A stretch of DNA of 64,000 nucleotides, from contig NZ_CP120683.1 of the NCBI RefSeq assembly GCF_030506325.1, forward strand, positions 2,046,001 through 2,110,000, given 5' to 3'. Origin of the DNA: Tunicatimonas pelagia (GTDB taxonomy: Bacteria > Bacteroidota > Bacteroidia > Cytophagales > Cyclobacteriaceae). Position 1 is the first letter of the stretch, and each line of letters opens with the position of its first letter. Below are positions 51,633 through 62,269 of this stretch, in pieces. Position numbers and translations under genes: made by a program. The notes under the pieces were generated by a model. The model worked only from the letters and a program-made list of their open reading frames with translations. It had not been told where the DNA came from and ran no database searches.

Positions 51633-51705
51633 TTAGGTTTTGGATTTTGGGGGTTAGGTTTTGGGTTAGAATCTCTAATCCCCAAAACCCAATCCCTAAA
51701 ACCTA
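51633..51705. repeat. Large imperfect inverted repeat between atpD and atpC
   Basis: TTAGGTTTTGG occurs twice (51633-51643 and 51654-51664). These face a right arm containing CCCCAAAACCC and CCTAAAACCTAA (to 51705), around TTAGA-atc-TCTAA in the centre. The whole would fold into a long hairpin on an RNA spanning the two genes. Confidence 0.7.
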
Positions 51706-51709
51706 ATTT

Positions 51710-53224
<1,515 letters not shown>

Positions 53225-53257
53225 CTATTAAATAATATGCACTGAATTAAGCGGTGG

Positions 53258-53288
53258 CAAAAATAGGGCATCTGTGGCGGTATTGCAA
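53258..53288 (-). promoter_or_regulatory. Promoter of atpDC
   Basis: On the minus strand TTG (53288-53286), a spacer of 20 nt and TATTTTTG (53265-53258) match the Bacteroidota -33/-7 pattern. The -7 box lies 43 bp before the atpD ATG. An IS remnant begins about 18 bp further upstream. Confidence 0.6.
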
Positions 53289-53305
53289 CGAGGGGGGAGA
53301 AAAAT

Positions 53306-53753
53306 ATATAGGGCTTTCTTATAAAAATACGTGAGTGAGACAACGTTGTACACTTGGTTTTCCACTACTAAATCCAGCAGCATGTCCACGCACGGTTTAC
53401 AGCAAGAAACAACCGCATTTTATGAGCAACTTCAACAAGCAGAAGAGCTAGATTTGCGGGACATACGTGGCAAAAAGCATGACATGGTGTTTGTCTTATT
53501 AGGTGTATCAATGGGTTGCTTTGGCATCGCGATGGTACTTTAGCCAGTCTTTGGCAACATCCCGGTTTCAGCAGTTTGCTTCAGGTTCAACGCACTTATT
53601 TGTGTAATAAAACGAACCAGATAAGTCAAGGAGAATTCTATTACTTTTTCAATGGAAATAGTAAACGCGCCTTTGAGTACTTTAAAGCGATAAGTAATCA
53701 TTAGGCGATTGAGACTTTGAAGAAAATCAAGTTTCTGTGAGAAAGCCCTATAT
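53306..53753 (+). mobile_element. Internally deleted IS remnant with intact terminal inverted repeats (ISAs1-type transposase fragment)
   Basis: ATATAGGGCTTTCT at 53306-53319 and its exact reverse complement AGAAAGCCCTATAT at 53740-53753 are perfect 14-bp inverted ends. Between them only about 400 bp remain. A plus-strand frame from 53382 encodes the N-terminal domain found in ISAs1-type transposases: ELDLRDIRGKKHDMVFVLLGVS. It then shifts to another frame and continues LLWHRDGTLASLWQHPGF to about 53600. The catalytic DDE domain is absent. The element is a non-autonomous, MITE-like remnant between atpD and icd. The family call is from the N-terminal motif only. A direct target duplication is not obvious. 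Confidence 0.75.
53382..53600 (+). pseudogene. Frameshifted N-terminal fragment of an ISAs1-type transposase
   Basis: This is the reading frame inside the IS remnant. It opens at ATG 53382 (MSTHGLQQETTAFYEQLQQA) and reaches VFVLLGVS. It is then frameshifted near 53510: the first frame stops at 53543, while the second frame carries the homologous continuation HRDGTLASLWQHPGFSSLLQVQ. After that no similarity is evident and the DDE catalytic core has been deleted. Confidence 0.7.
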
Positions 53754-53792
53754 TCCCTATTTTGCGAGGTTCGGATAGAGATTAAAAATGTG

Positions 53793-53800
53793 TAATTTTG
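53793..53800 (+). promoter_or_regulatory. -7 box upstream of icd
   Basis: TAATTTTG matches TAnnTTTG and lies 38 bp before the icd ATG at 53838. The -33 element is not at the usual spacing. Confidence 0.4.
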
Positions 53801-53837
53801 GTGCCTACTAATTTTTATAACTAATTTTTGATAAGCA

Positions 53838-55064
53838 ATGAGCGAACAAAAGATTACAATTCAAGATGGCAACCTGCACGTACCTGACCAACCTATTATT
53901 CCATTTATTGAAGGCGATGGTACAGGAGTAGATATTTGGCCTGCTTCTAAAAAGGTGATGGATGCTGCTGTAGAAAAGGCTTACAGTGGTAGCAAGAAAA
54001 TTAACTGGAAGGAAGTGTACGCCGGACAAAAATCATACGACAAATCCGGAGAATGGCTTCCTGCGGAAACACTAGATACTTTTCGCGAATATTTAGTGGG
54101 TATTAAAGGACCTCTGACTACTCCCGTAGGTGGCGGTATTCGCTCACTCAATGTTGCTCTACGACAGGAGCTTGATTTATACGCTTGCGTGCGTCCGGTA
54201 CGCTGGTACAATGGCACTCCCTCTCCGGTAAAAGACCCTAGCACTACCGATATGGTGATCTTCCGGGAAAATACCGAAGATATTTACGCGGGTATTGAAT
54301 TCCAGCAGGGTTCTGACGATGAGAAGAAGTTTGCTTCTATGCTGAAAGATACTTTTGCTGACCGGTATAAGAAAGTGCGCTTTCCTGACACAGCCGGGTA
54401 CGGTATTAAACCGGTATCGGTAGAAGGTACTGAACGCCTGGTTCGATCGGCGATTGATTACGCTTTCCAGTACAAACGCGACTCGGTAACGTTGGTACAC
54501 AAAGGTAACATCATGAAGTTTACCGAAGGGGCTTTCCGTGATTGGGGGTACAACCTAGCCAAACAAGAGTTTGGAGCTGCCGATTACGAAGGTGGGCCTT
54601 GGCAGATTATTGAGAAGGATGGTCATAACATTATCATCAAAGATGTAATTGCCGATGCTTTCCTACAGCAGATTCTGCTACGCCCAGCGGAGTACGATGT
54701 AATTGCTACACTCAACCTAAACGGCGACTATGTGTCTGATGCATTAGCCGCAATAGTGGGAGGAATTGGAATTGCTCCGGGGGCAAATATTAACTATGAA
54801 ACCGGAAATGCCATTTTTGAAGCTACCCACGGTACGGCTCCAAAATATGCCGGGCAAGACAAAGTGAATCCCGGCTCGGTGATGCTTTCGGGTGCGATGA
54901 TGTTTGACTACCTAGGCTGGACTGAGGCTGCTACTTTAGTCAGAAAAGGAATTGAGGGCTCTATCTCTGCTAAGAAAGTGACTTACGATTTTGAGCGGCT
55001 AATGGATGGAGCTACGCTACTCAAATGCTCTGAGTTTGGCGATAGTGTGATCGAGCATATGTAA
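53838..55064 (+). CDS. icd: NADP-dependent isocitrate dehydrogenase
   Basis: TCA cycle enzyme that oxidises isocitrate to 2-oxoglutarate, making NADPH. The 408 residues show [16 protein letters not shown] at the N-terminus, the isocitrate-binding [22 protein letters not shown] (in part), and [16 protein letters not shown]. The metal-ligand region lies near [15 protein letters not shown] and [36 protein letters not shown] is the cofactor loop. The length fits the E. coli-type prokaryotic enzyme. A terminator-like hairpin follows it directly. Confidence 0.96.
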   Translation: MSEQKITIQDGNLHVPDQPIIPFIEGDGTGVDIWPASKKVMDAAVEKAYSGSKKINWKEVYAGQKSYDKSGEWLPAETLDTFREYLVGIKGPLTTPVGGGIRSLNVALRQELDLYACVRPVRWYNGTPSPVKDPSTTDMVIFRENTEDIYAGIEFQQGSDDEKKFASMLKDTFADRYKKVRFPDTAGYGIKPVSVEGTERLVRSAIDYAFQYKRDSVTLVHKGNIMKFTEGAFRDWGYNLAKQEFGAADYEGGPWQIIEKDGHNIIIKDVIADAFLQQILLRPAEYDVIATLNLNGDYVSDALAAIVGGIGIAPGANINYETGNAIFEATHGTAPKYAGQDKVNPGSVMLSGAMMFDYLGWTEAATLVRKGIEGSISAKKVTYDFERLMDGATLLKCSEFGDSVIEHM

Positions 55065-55072
55065 AAGTAAAA

Positions 55073-55095
55073 AAGGTGGCTCATTGAGCCACCTT
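55073..55095. terminator. Bidirectional hairpin between icd and the TerB-like gene
   Basis: AAGGTGGCTCA and TGAGCCACCTT form an eleven-base perfect stem around a single T, effectively a 10-bp stem with a three-base loop. A-rich sequence precedes it on the plus strand, so it can serve the convergent minus-strand gene; the plus-strand side has a weaker T tract. Confidence 0.7.
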
Positions 55096-55137
55096 ACTTC
55101 ATTTCCTAAAGTTGGGGTTGTTCTCCTACACATTGTA

Positions 55138-55500
55138 CTAACCCCGCGCCCAGATTGCTTTAACTTCGTCAATAGCCTCCTCCACTGCATCTCTGTCCAG
55201 ACCTAATTTACAGGCCATGTCTACGCAAAGCTGATGTTCCTGCTCCGCCATTTCACCGTCAACAATAGATATGAAGATAGCATCCATTATTTGGTCTTCA
55301 GGTTGCACTTGGTTCAGTGGTACCACATGTTGTAGTTTATCAGCATCTTTTATAATGCGTTCAAACTCTTCAGCCTTCAATCCTGTCTCCTCAGCTCGCT
55401 CAGCCAGAAACTCTCTCTCTCTTGCATTCATGTACCCATCAGCCGCTGCAATAGCAACCAAGTTTACAAAATGTTCTAACTTAATTTTTCGATTTGTCAT
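55138..55500 (-). CDS. TerB-like (tellurite resistance fold) protein
   Basis: Small helical cytoplasmic protein (120 residues) with the TerB-like fold. The first helix pair is HFVNLVAIAAADGYMNARERE, with the AAADG motif typical of TerB-family repeats. A second repeat has IFISIVDGEMAEQEHQLCVDM. Such proteins bind divalent metals through acidic residues and often act in stress responses; no terC or other ter genes are near. The ATG at 55500 (MTNRKIKLEHF) is preferred over a distal TTG. It converges with icd. Confidence 0.8.
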   Translation of the reverse strand: MTNRKIKLEHFVNLVAIAAADGYMNAREREFLAERAEETGLKAEEFERIIKDADKLQHVVPLNQVQPEDQIMDAIFISIVDGEMAEQEHQLCVDMACKLGLDRDAVEEAIDEVKAIWARG

Positions 55501-55527
55501 ATGAGGTGGTTTAGAACTCCATATCAA

Positions 55528-55926
55528 ACTTACAATTTGCTATTTAATCCTCCAACTCCCTGATTTTCAGGACATGTAATGTAGAAGTTTCCCAATTCTG
55601 CTTTTCTGGTTTTTGCTAGGTAACTCAGATATAGCTTGGCTTGTAAGGTTTGGGTAGGCTTACTTAACAATTGCCCTCTTTAAGAGGAAGTAGAATACAA
55701 TCTTATTTTAAGAATAGAACTATGGTTAGGAGTCTATAACTGGTCTGAAGTACAGAGATAGTAATATTAAAAAAATAAGATATATAATTAAATTAATAAA
55801 TTATGGCTTGAGCTCGTTTGAACTCATCCTCTTTTTTGAAGATTTCAGTATTTGTTTGGTTTTACTCTAATAACTAATATTATTGAGTAATACTTACTAA
55901 ATGACATTTATCTATCGGAAACAGCT
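55528..55926. other. AT-rich intergenic region upstream of the Sua5/TsaC gene
   Basis: About 400 bp of AT-rich sequence with no protein-like frame. It should contain promoters for the TerB-like gene (minus) and the Sua5/TsaC gene (plus). No repeat, hairpin or RNA gene is recognised. Confidence 0.45.
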
Positions 55927-56883
55927 ATGGCAGTTAGTGGAACTGATGTGCAGTACGCTAAAGAGCTACTTTGCTCAAATGAGCTAGTAGTTATTCCTAC
56001 TGAAACGGTATACGGTTTAGCAGGCAATGCATTAAACCCCGAAGCCGTAGCCACTATTTATGAGGTGAAAAATCGCCCATCTTTCAATCCGCTCATCATC
56101 CATACTGATCGTTTGGAGAAGGTAACCAACTACGTATCCTCCGTACCACGGGTAGCGCAGCAACTAGCTAATGCCTTCTGGCCGGGCCCACTCACCATAC
56201 TGTTACCCAAAACGGACGCGCTACCCGATATTGTAACCGCCGGATCAGACCGAGTGGCGGTACGAATTCCTCAGCATCCTCTTACGCTTTCTTTACTTAA
56301 AGAACTTGATTTTCCATTGGCTGCCCCCAGTGCTAATCCATTTGGCTACATTAGCCCCACTACAGTTACTCACGTAGAGGCTCAACTAGGTGATAAGATA
56401 AACTACATTTTAGACGGGGGGTCATGTTCAGTAGGTATTGAATCTACCATTGTAGGGGTAAAAAATGATGGGATAGAAGTATACCGCTGGGGGGGTATTT
56501 CTTTGGAAAATATAAAAGCCGTGGTACCCAATGTACAAACCTACGTTAGTCAAACAGAAGAAGCCCCTTCTGCCCCAGGGATGCTAAAAAGTCACTACGC
56601 TCCATCAAAGAAGGTTATTATCGGAAACTTAACCGAATTGCTGGGGCAGTATCCTCCATCAGAAGTAGGAATCATTTCCTTTCAAAATATCTTCCCGCAA
56701 GTTCCAGAAAATCAGCAGTGTGTGTTATCTGCTTCGGGCAATTTAAATGAAGCAGCTCGGGAGCTTTTTTCCTCGTTACGTCAACTAGACAGTCTCGCTA
56801 TCAAAGTAATTTTAGCTGAACTTGTTCCTAACTACGGATTAGGGCGGGCTATCAATGATCGTTTAGCCCGGGCTTCAGCCTAG
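55927..56883 (+). CDS. L-threonylcarbamoyladenylate synthase (Sua5/YciO/YrdC family)
   Basis: First enzyme of t6A tRNA modification, forming threonylcarbamoyl-AMP from threonine, bicarbonate and ATP. The YrdC domain covers roughly residues 10-190: VVIPTETVYGLAGNALNPEAV, KNRPSFNPLIIH (KxR motif), PGPLTILL and LAAPSANPFGYISPTT. A linker and a C-terminal Sua5 domain follow (about 215-318), with PSAPGMLKSHYAPSKK and YGLGRAINDRLARAS. It is therefore the longer Sua5-type form. Length (318) is normal. It stands alone, preceded by an AT-rich spacer. Confidence 0.95.
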   Translation: MAVSGTDVQYAKELLCSNELVVIPTETVYGLAGNALNPEAVATIYEVKNRPSFNPLIIHTDRLEKVTNYVSSVPRVAQQLANAFWPGPLTILLPKTDALPDIVTAGSDRVAVRIPQHPLTLSLLKELDFPLAAPSANPFGYISPTTVTHVEAQLGDKINYILDGGSCSVGIESTIVGVKNDGIEVYRWGGISLENIKAVVPNVQTYVSQTEEAPSAPGMLKSHYAPSKKVIIGNLTELLGQYPPSEVGIISFQNIFPQVPENQQCVLSASGNLNEAARELFSSLRQLDSLAIKVILAELVPNYGLGRAINDRLARASA

Positions 56884-56897
56884 TTTTGTAACTGCAT

Positions 56898-57089
56898 TTA
56901 CGCAACTACGCTTCTTTCTGGTGCTAGGTTAGGTGAGTTAGAGTAAATACTTCTTACTTCACTTCGGATGTGATTCCATGTTTCTTCGTAAGAGGTAGCG
57001 TAGCTTACAGTATGGTGTACGCCTCGTGGTTCCATAGACTCAGCTACCATCCTGGCATTAGATTTCTGAGAAAACAGTAACTTCTTCAT
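56898..57089 (-). CDS. Small hypothetical protein
   Basis: I do not recognise it. The 63-residue frame from the ATG at 57089 reads MKKLLFSQKSNARMVAESME and ends SNSPNLAPERSVVA. It is hydrophilic after the first few residues, with no signal peptide or cysteine. It converges with the Sua5 gene with a 14-bp gap. A distal start would add 22 residues of AT-rich, hydrophobic sequence that look non-coding. It may be a lineage-specific small gene or a chance frame. Confidence 0.45.
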   Translation of the reverse strand: MKKLLFSQKSNARMVAESMEPRGVHHTVSYATSYEETWNHIRSEVRSIYSNSPNLAPERSVVA

Positions 57090-57457
57090 GCTAATATTGA
57101 TTTCATTAAAAAATATTACATTACAAATGTACAAAAATATATTATTATTATACAAATAATTACATTTATTTTTACGAAAATAGCCTCTATTTCACGTTAA
57201 GGGCATTTCACCTTTTGTAAAAAGTACATTAGTAATGATAGCTATCACGCAAAAGCAACAATTAACGGTGTATTTACAGCTATCATTCCGTATTAATACT
57301 AAATTTAAAATTTCTGTCAACTTTTTTCTTAGGCAGACCGTTACCTTTACAAATCAGCACTTGGCAAAAGAAAAGCTAAGTTTTTGCACATTTTTATATC
57401 GATTTATTAGATATATTTGTCGTGCATTTTATGGTGTAATTCAAACTAAATAGACCA
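57090..57457. other. AT-rich promoter region of nqrF
   Basis: About 370 bp, strongly AT-rich. It contains a TATATTTG box at 57412-57419 for nqrF, with a TTTG at 57383-57386 at a somewhat long spacing, and the promoter of the small minus-strand gene. A 72-codon plus-strand frame starting at 57235 has no protein-like features and is not taken as a gene. Confidence 0.5.
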
Positions 57458-58759
57458 ATGACGCAAGTTGTCATCACAGCAGTTGTAGCTTTTACAATTA
57501 TCATCTTACTGCTAGTAGCACTGCTACTGTTTGCTCAATCTAAGCTAGTGCAGCAGGGCGATGTAAGGATTATTGTTAATGGCGATGAGGAGAATCCGAT
57601 TGTAGCTTCTGCCGGAAGCACATTACTTTCTACCTTATCTAGCGAGAAAATCTTTTTACCCTCTGCTTGCGGAGGGGGAGGTACTTGTGCTATGTGTAAG
57701 TGCGCTATTGATGAAGGGGGCGGAGACGTACTTCCTACTGAAGTAGGCCACCTGAGTCGCACAGAGCAGAAGGAGAATGTGCGCCTATCGTGCCAAGTGA
57801 AGGTGAAGGGCGATATGCGAATCCGTATTCCAGAAGAGATATTTGGTATTAAGAAGTGGGAGTGTGAAGTAGTTTCTAACTACAATGTCTCTACGTTTAT
57901 CAAAGAATTTGTCGTTAAGCTTCCGGAAGGAGAGACATTAGACTTTGAGTCGGGAGGATATATTCAGGTAGACGTACCACCGGTAGTAGCGGAATTTAAG
58001 AACATGGATATAGCCCCTCATCCAGACTTAGGTCATAAGCCAGATATTTTTCAGGAAGACTGGGATAAGTTTGGTATGTGGGATCTAACCATGAAAAACG
58101 ACGAAGAAATCTTTCGGGCGTATTCTATGGCGAACCACCCAGCCGAGGGAAATATTATTATGTTGAACATCCGGATTGCAACTCCGCCGTGGGATAGGGC
58201 CGCTGGTAAGTGGATGGAAGTGAACCCCGGAATATGTTCATCATACGTATTTACCCGTAAAGAAGGCGATAAAGTAACGATTTCAGGTCCATACGGAGAG
58301 TTTTTCATTAACCCTACGGAACGAGAAATGATCTACATTGGTGGTGGTGCTGGCATGGCTCCGCTACGGTCGCACATTTTCCACTTATTTCATACTGAGA
58401 AGACCGACCGTAAAGTATCATATTGGTACGGAGGACGTTCCAAACGAGAGCTATTCTACGTAGATCAATTCCGGGATATTGAAAAAGATTTTCCGAACTT
58501 CAAATTTCACGTTGGTTTATCAGAACCGCTAGAAGAAGATAATTGGAAGGTGAAAGAAAGTTTGAATGACGAAGGCGACGGTTACGTTGGGTTTATCCAC
58601 CAAGTGCTGCTTGATAACTACTTGAATGATCACCCTGATCCTGACGAAGTAGAGTACTACCTTTGTGGGCCTCCGTTGATGAACGCTGCAGTACTCAAGA
58701 TGCTAGAAGACATGGGGGTGCCGCCCGAAAATATTCGGTTTGACGATTTCGGTGGCTAG
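57458..58759 (+). CDS. nqrF: Na+-translocating NADH:quinone reductase subunit F
   Basis: NADH-oxidising subunit of Na+-NQR, at the cytoplasmic face of the inner membrane. The 433 residues begin with one membrane helix ([22 protein letters not shown], in part). A [2Fe-2S] ferredoxin domain follows, with [13 protein letters not shown] and a later RLSCQVKV Cys. FAD- and NADH-binding domains follow, with [33 protein letters not shown] and [17 protein letters not shown]. All iron-sulfur cysteines are present. The other nqr genes are not next to it, so nqrF is separate from the rest of the complex's genes. A hairpin terminator follows. Confidence 0.96.
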   Translation: MTQVVITAVVAFTIIILLLVALLLFAQSKLVQQGDVRIIVNGDEENPIVASAGSTLLSTLSSEKIFLPSACGGGGTCAMCKCAIDEGGGDVLPTEVGHLSRTEQKENVRLSCQVKVKGDMRIRIPEEIFGIKKWECEVVSNYNVSTFIKEFVVKLPEGETLDFESGGYIQVDVPPVVAEFKNMDIAPHPDLGHKPDIFQEDWDKFGMWDLTMKNDEEIFRAYSMANHPAEGNIIMLNIRIATPPWDRAAGKWMEVNPGICSSYVFTRKEGDKVTISGPYGEFFINPTEREMIYIGGGAGMAPLRSHIFHLFHTEKTDRKVSYWYGGRSKRELFYVDQFRDIEKDFPNFKFHVGLSEPLEEDNWKVKESLNDEGDGYVGFIHQVLLDNYLNDHPDPDEVEYYLCGPPLMNAAVLKMLEDMGVPPENIRFDDFGG

Positions 58760-58780
58760 CCGATTTCTGATTAAAAGAAG

Positions 58781-58811
58781 AAAGGGAGCGAATTTTCGTT
58801 CCCTTTTTTTT
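58781..58811 (+). terminator. Rho-independent terminator of nqrF
   Basis: AAAGGGAGCGAA, a short loop and TTCGTTCCCTTT form a stem directly followed by a run of T, about 20 bp after the nqrF stop. Confidence 0.85.
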
Positions 58812-58853
58812 ATTTTGGCCGATAAGTTTTCAGAATCATTCTAACCTCAGTTC

Positions 58854-60026
58854 ATGAGTTTAAGTCTATTTTTTCGCCCGGTTGACCCCACCGTTTCCGA
58901 ATGGGTTTCTCAGCAAAATACCGTATTTAAATCCGTTGAGGTATTCACTCAGGAATTTCCGAATTACGCTGAAGCTGATATTGCCCTCATTGGTTTGAGT
59001 GAACACCGAGGGGGTGAGTTTGATGAAGGAATGGAGCAAGCTGCCGATGCCGTACGGAAAGCGTTTTACCGACTGAAGAAAGGGAGCGGAGCTTATAAAG
59101 TAGTAGACTTAGGCAATATGGTGAATGGCCACAGTCTGGAGGAAACCTATGGAAGAGTGCGTGAGGTGTGCGAAACCCTTATCAATTATCAAACCTTTCC
59201 AGTGCTTATTGGTGGTTCTCACGATTTAGATTATGGCCAGTATCAAGCCTACGAAACGCTAGAAAAGCTAATTAGTGTACTCGCAGTTGATGCTTTTATA
59301 GATATTGAGCGTACGCAAGCAACTGAGCAACCTCTACGACCCAACCAGCATCATTTACACCAAATCCTGATGCATGATCCTAACTACCTGCTACACTATA
59401 GCCACTTGGGTTATCAGAGCTACTTAGTAGACGATGACGTACCATCTTTACTCAACAAGTTTTACTTCGATAGCTACCGCTTAGGGTTGGTGAACCAGAG
59501 TATTGCTACGATGGAGCCAGTGCTGCGGGGAGCTGATATGCTGAGTTTTGATATTTCTGCCATAAGATCGGCTGATGCCCCCGGGCACGCCCGAACCCAA
59601 CCATTTGGTATGACGGGGCAGGAAGCTTGTCAACTTTGTTGGTACGCAGGACATAGCGAGCGATTAACTTCAGCGGGATTCTACGAGTATAACCCTGACT
59701 ATGATGATGAGCGACAGACCACTGCCGCTGTACTAGCCGTAATGATTTGGTATTTGATAGAAGGCTACTACCACCGTACCTACGAGGAAAATTTTGAAAG
59801 CAATGATTTTGTTAAATACTTAGTACCACTATCTAGTGCTCCTGAACAGATCACTTTTTATAAGGCTAAGAAAAGCGAAAAGTGGTGGATGGAAGTACCT
59901 ACCCCGCCTAATAATCGCTTACGTGAGCGCAAAAGTATTGTACCCTGCGATAAGGCAGACTACGAAATGGCTACCAAAGGAGAAATACCGGATCGGTGGA
60001 TTCAAACTCAAGCCAGATATTCTTAA
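58854..60026 (+). CDS. Arginase/formimidoylglutamase-fold (ureohydrolase) protein with altered metal site
   Basis: The protein has the ureohydrolase fold, with 390 residues. The GGSHDLDY motif (H123, D124) is intact. The second motif reads AVDAFID at 145-150, where DAHxD is usual, so one metal-binding His is Phe. The third reads SFDISAIRSADAPG, where SxDxDxxDP is usual, so the second Asp is Ser235. The Mn2 site therefore appears incomplete. The group is common in Bacteroidota and is annotated as formimidoylglutamase-like. It is followed 19 bp later by a DUF1080 lipoprotein gene. An enzymatic activity cannot be assumed. Confidence 0.8.
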   Translation: MSLSLFFRPVDPTVSEWVSQQNTVFKSVEVFTQEFPNYAEADIALIGLSEHRGGEFDEGMEQAADAVRKAFYRLKKGSGAYKVVDLGNMVNGHSLEETYGRVREVCETLINYQTFPVLIGGSHDLDYGQYQAYETLEKLISVLAVDAFIDIERTQATEQPLRPNQHHLHQILMHDPNYLLHYSHLGYQSYLVDDDVPSLLNKFYFDSYRLGLVNQSIATMEPVLRGADMLSFDISAIRSADAPGHARTQPFGMTGQEACQLCWYAGHSERLTSAGFYEYNPDYDDERQTTAAVLAVMIWYLIEGYYHRTYEENFESNDFVKYLVPLSSAPEQITFYKAKKSEKWWMEVPTPPNNRLRERKSIVPCDKADYEMATKGEIPDRWIQTQARYS

Positions 60027-60045
60027 TAACCTAATTCTATTTCTT

Positions 60046-60657
60046 ATGAAAATTTTCATTTACTTATTTTTTTGCAGTGCCTTACTAATTACTGGTTTAG
60101 ATAGTTGTGCTCAGAGCGATGATTTTACCTCTCTTTTTAACGGAAAAAACCTAGATGGCTGGAAGATTTACGGAACCGAAAAATGGTACGTAGAAGATGG
60201 TTTACTGGTGTGCGAAAGTGGTTCCGATGAAGCCTACGGCTACTTAGCAACTGATAAATCCTACAAGAACTTTGTGCTTACACTAGAATTCCAGCAGGAA
60301 GCCAACGGAAACAGTGGTGTGTTCTTCCGCTCGTCTATTGAGGGTACTAAAATTACAGGCTGGCAGGTAGAAGTAGCCCCTCCCGGCAATGATACCGGTG
60401 GCATCTATGAATCATACGGACGAGGCTGGCTGGAGCAAATTCCCGAAGAGAAAGAAGATATTCTAAATATGGGAGAGTGGAACCAAATGCGAATTGAAGT
60501 AAATGATGATCAGGTGCGGACGTATCTTAACGACGAATTGATGGTGGATCTGCAAGACGAGAAAATTGGTCAGGCCAACGGTGCTATTGCGCTACAAATT
60601 CACGATGGTGGCGGTATTAAAGTCCGCTGGCGCAACCTGATGGTGAAGGAGCTGTGA
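60046..60657 (+). CDS. DUF1080-type (3-keto-disaccharide hydrolase fold) lipoprotein
   Basis: Exported lipoprotein of 203 residues with signal MKIFIYLFFCSALLITGLDS and Cys at about residue 21. The DUF1080 domain is a concanavalin-like sandwich: FTSLFNGKNLDGWKIYG, YKNFVLTLEFQQEANGNSGV (in part) and GEWNQMRIEV. It ends with IALQIHDGGGIKVRWRNLMV, the usual close. Members can hydrolyse 3-keto sugars, but many have unknown roles. The ATG at 60046 is chosen because it starts the signal peptide; a longer frame upstream overlaps the arginase-fold gene. It probably shares that gene's transcript. Confidence 0.88.
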   Translation: MKIFIYLFFCSALLITGLDSCAQSDDFTSLFNGKNLDGWKIYGTEKWYVEDGLLVCESGSDEAYGYLATDKSYKNFVLTLEFQQEANGNSGVFFRSSIEGTKITGWQVEVAPPGNDTGGIYESYGRGWLEQIPEEKEDILNMGEWNQMRIEVNDDQVRTYLNDELMVDLQDEKIGQANGAIALQIHDGGGIKVRWRNLMVKEL

Positions 60658-60677
60658 CGATCGCCTCTCATGATTTA

Positions 60678-62117
60678 CTATTTTCGGTAATCTAATGGTG
60701 GCTCTCGATCACCTAGTAAAGAATTGTAAGCAAAATCATCTCCACGCTTCTGCATTAGTTCTTCCCGAGCGGTTTCGGTTACTTCTGGCTTCTGGAAAAT
60801 ATCAATTGCGGTCAGTGTCAAAGTTTTAGCAGCTACCATCATGCCCTTGTGGCCGATGCTGGTTCCGCCGGCAGCTACGGCTTGCCAACTGTGAGCATAG
60901 GTGCCTGGCACCCAAGTGGCAGATGACATTCCGGCGGTAGGAGCCATCCAGCTTACATCACCCACATCGGTAGAACCACCTGTGCCCCGATTACTAACCG
61001 CGTAGGGCTGAACTTGATTAGCTGATGCTAGAGTTGCATCAGAATCATAGGTTTTTTGAATCTGCTCAGCAAAGGTCTTTTCTTCTTCATCGTAACTTAC
61101 TCCACCCACGGTCTGTATATTCTGGTACATGATCTCTGACAGCGTTTCGTTGGGCAGCACATTGTAAATTCCGTGAATCACTTCGTATTCCATCCGGGTT
61201 CCGGTTCCCAAAGCAGCTCCTTCGGCAGCTTTCACTACTCGCTCAAACATATCGCGTACTTCCTGCATTTCGGGGTGGCGCACGTAGTAAAAAGACTCAG
61301 CAAAGCCTGGAACGATGTTGGGGGCATCTCCGCCTTTAGTAATTACGTAGTGAATGCGACTTTCGGCAGACACATGCTCACGCATCATATTCACCATCAT
61401 GTTCATGGCTTCAATACCATCCAATGCCGAACGACCTTTGTCAGGAGCCGCTGCCGAGTGAGCCGAGTTACCGTAAAAACGGAATTTTGCTGATTTATTG
61501 GCTAGCGAGGATCGGGCACTCGCGCTATTCTGACTACCCGGATGCCAGTGCAGTACTGCGTCTACGTCGTCAAACAAACCCTCCCGAACCATATACACTT
61601 TCCCCGCCCCACCTTCTTCGGCGGGAGTACCGTATAGGCGAATGGTTCCTGGCGTTTTGGTTTCTTCTAACCAACCTTTCACCGCAATAGCCGCAGCTAC
61701 CGAGCCAGTGCCAAATAAATGATGACCGCAGGCGTGCCCACTTTTTCCTTCTTCTATAACTGCCCGTTTGGGTATAGCAGCTTGGGACATGCCTGGCAAG
61801 GCATCAAACTCAGCTAACAGGCCAACGACAGGCTCTCCTGAACCATAGGAAGCAACAAAGGCCGTGGGGATTCCGGCTACGCCAGCTTCTACTGAAAATC
61901 CAGCATCAGTCAATGTTTTTTGTAGTAGTTGCGAACTTTGCTCTTCCTGGTAGCCTAATTCGGCGTAGTTCCAGATTTGATGGGCGATTTCGGCGTACTG
62001 CTCGTATTTTGTATCCAGGCTAGCTAGCACCGCTTTTTCTGCTTTGGATAGCTTAGATTGGGCAAAGCCCGGGAGAACCATGCCGAGGCTTACCAAAAAC
62101 GTAACGAATATTCTCAA
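60678..62117 (-). CDS. M20-family amidohydrolase (AbgB-like), exported
   Basis: Metallopeptidase-fold amidohydrolase of 479 residues, related to the AbgB subunit that hydrolyses p-aminobenzoyl-glutamate. Metal-site motifs are SGHACGHHLFGTG and GTPAEEGGAGK, then VDAVLHWHPG and FYGNSAHSAAAPDKGRSALD; the last lies in the dimerisation domain. The N-terminus (MRIFVTFLVSLGMVLPGFAQ) is a signal peptide; the start codon is TTG. The natural substrate is unknown. It converges with the DUF1080 gene. Confidence 0.9.
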   Translation of the reverse strand: MRIFVTFLVSLGMVLPGFAQSKLSKAEKAVLASLDTKYEQYAEIAHQIWNYAELGYQEEQSSQLLQKTLTDAGFSVEAGVAGIPTAFVASYGSGEPVVGLLAEFDALPGMSQAAIPKRAVIEEGKSGHACGHHLFGTGSVAAAIAVKGWLEETKTPGTIRLYGTPAEEGGAGKVYMVREGLFDDVDAVLHWHPGSQNSASARSSLANKSAKFRFYGNSAHSAAAPDKGRSALDGIEAMNMMVNMMREHVSAESRIHYVITKGGDAPNIVPGFAESFYYVRHPEMQEVRDMFERVVKAAEGAALGTGTRMEYEVIHGIYNVLPNETLSEIMYQNIQTVGGVSYDEEEKTFAEQIQKTYDSDATLASANQVQPYAVSNRGTGGSTDVGDVSWMAPTAGMSSATWVPGTYAHSWQAVAAGGTSIGHKGMMVAAKTLTLTAIDIFQKPEVTETAREELMQKRGDDFAYNSLLGDREPPLDYRK

Positions 62118-62269
62118 AAGTACGGCTACCAGATTAATGAGACAACCAGAAGGTTAAATTTTCTAGGAAAAGAGTATGTCTAGGTAATGTTAGGTAGCTC
62201 CTGACTCATTGAGAGTGCTAATAGCGATAGGAAATTTGTATATTTCGGACTAACCTAACCTTATTAATC

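Noticed and set aside
57235-57453. Plus-strand frame of 72 codons just before nqrF
   Set aside because: It overlaps the nqrF promoter box and has no protein-like features.
59836-60045. Longer start for the DUF1080 lipoprotein
   Set aside because: It would overlap the arginase-fold gene in another frame, while the ATG at 60046 begins a clear lipoprotein signal.
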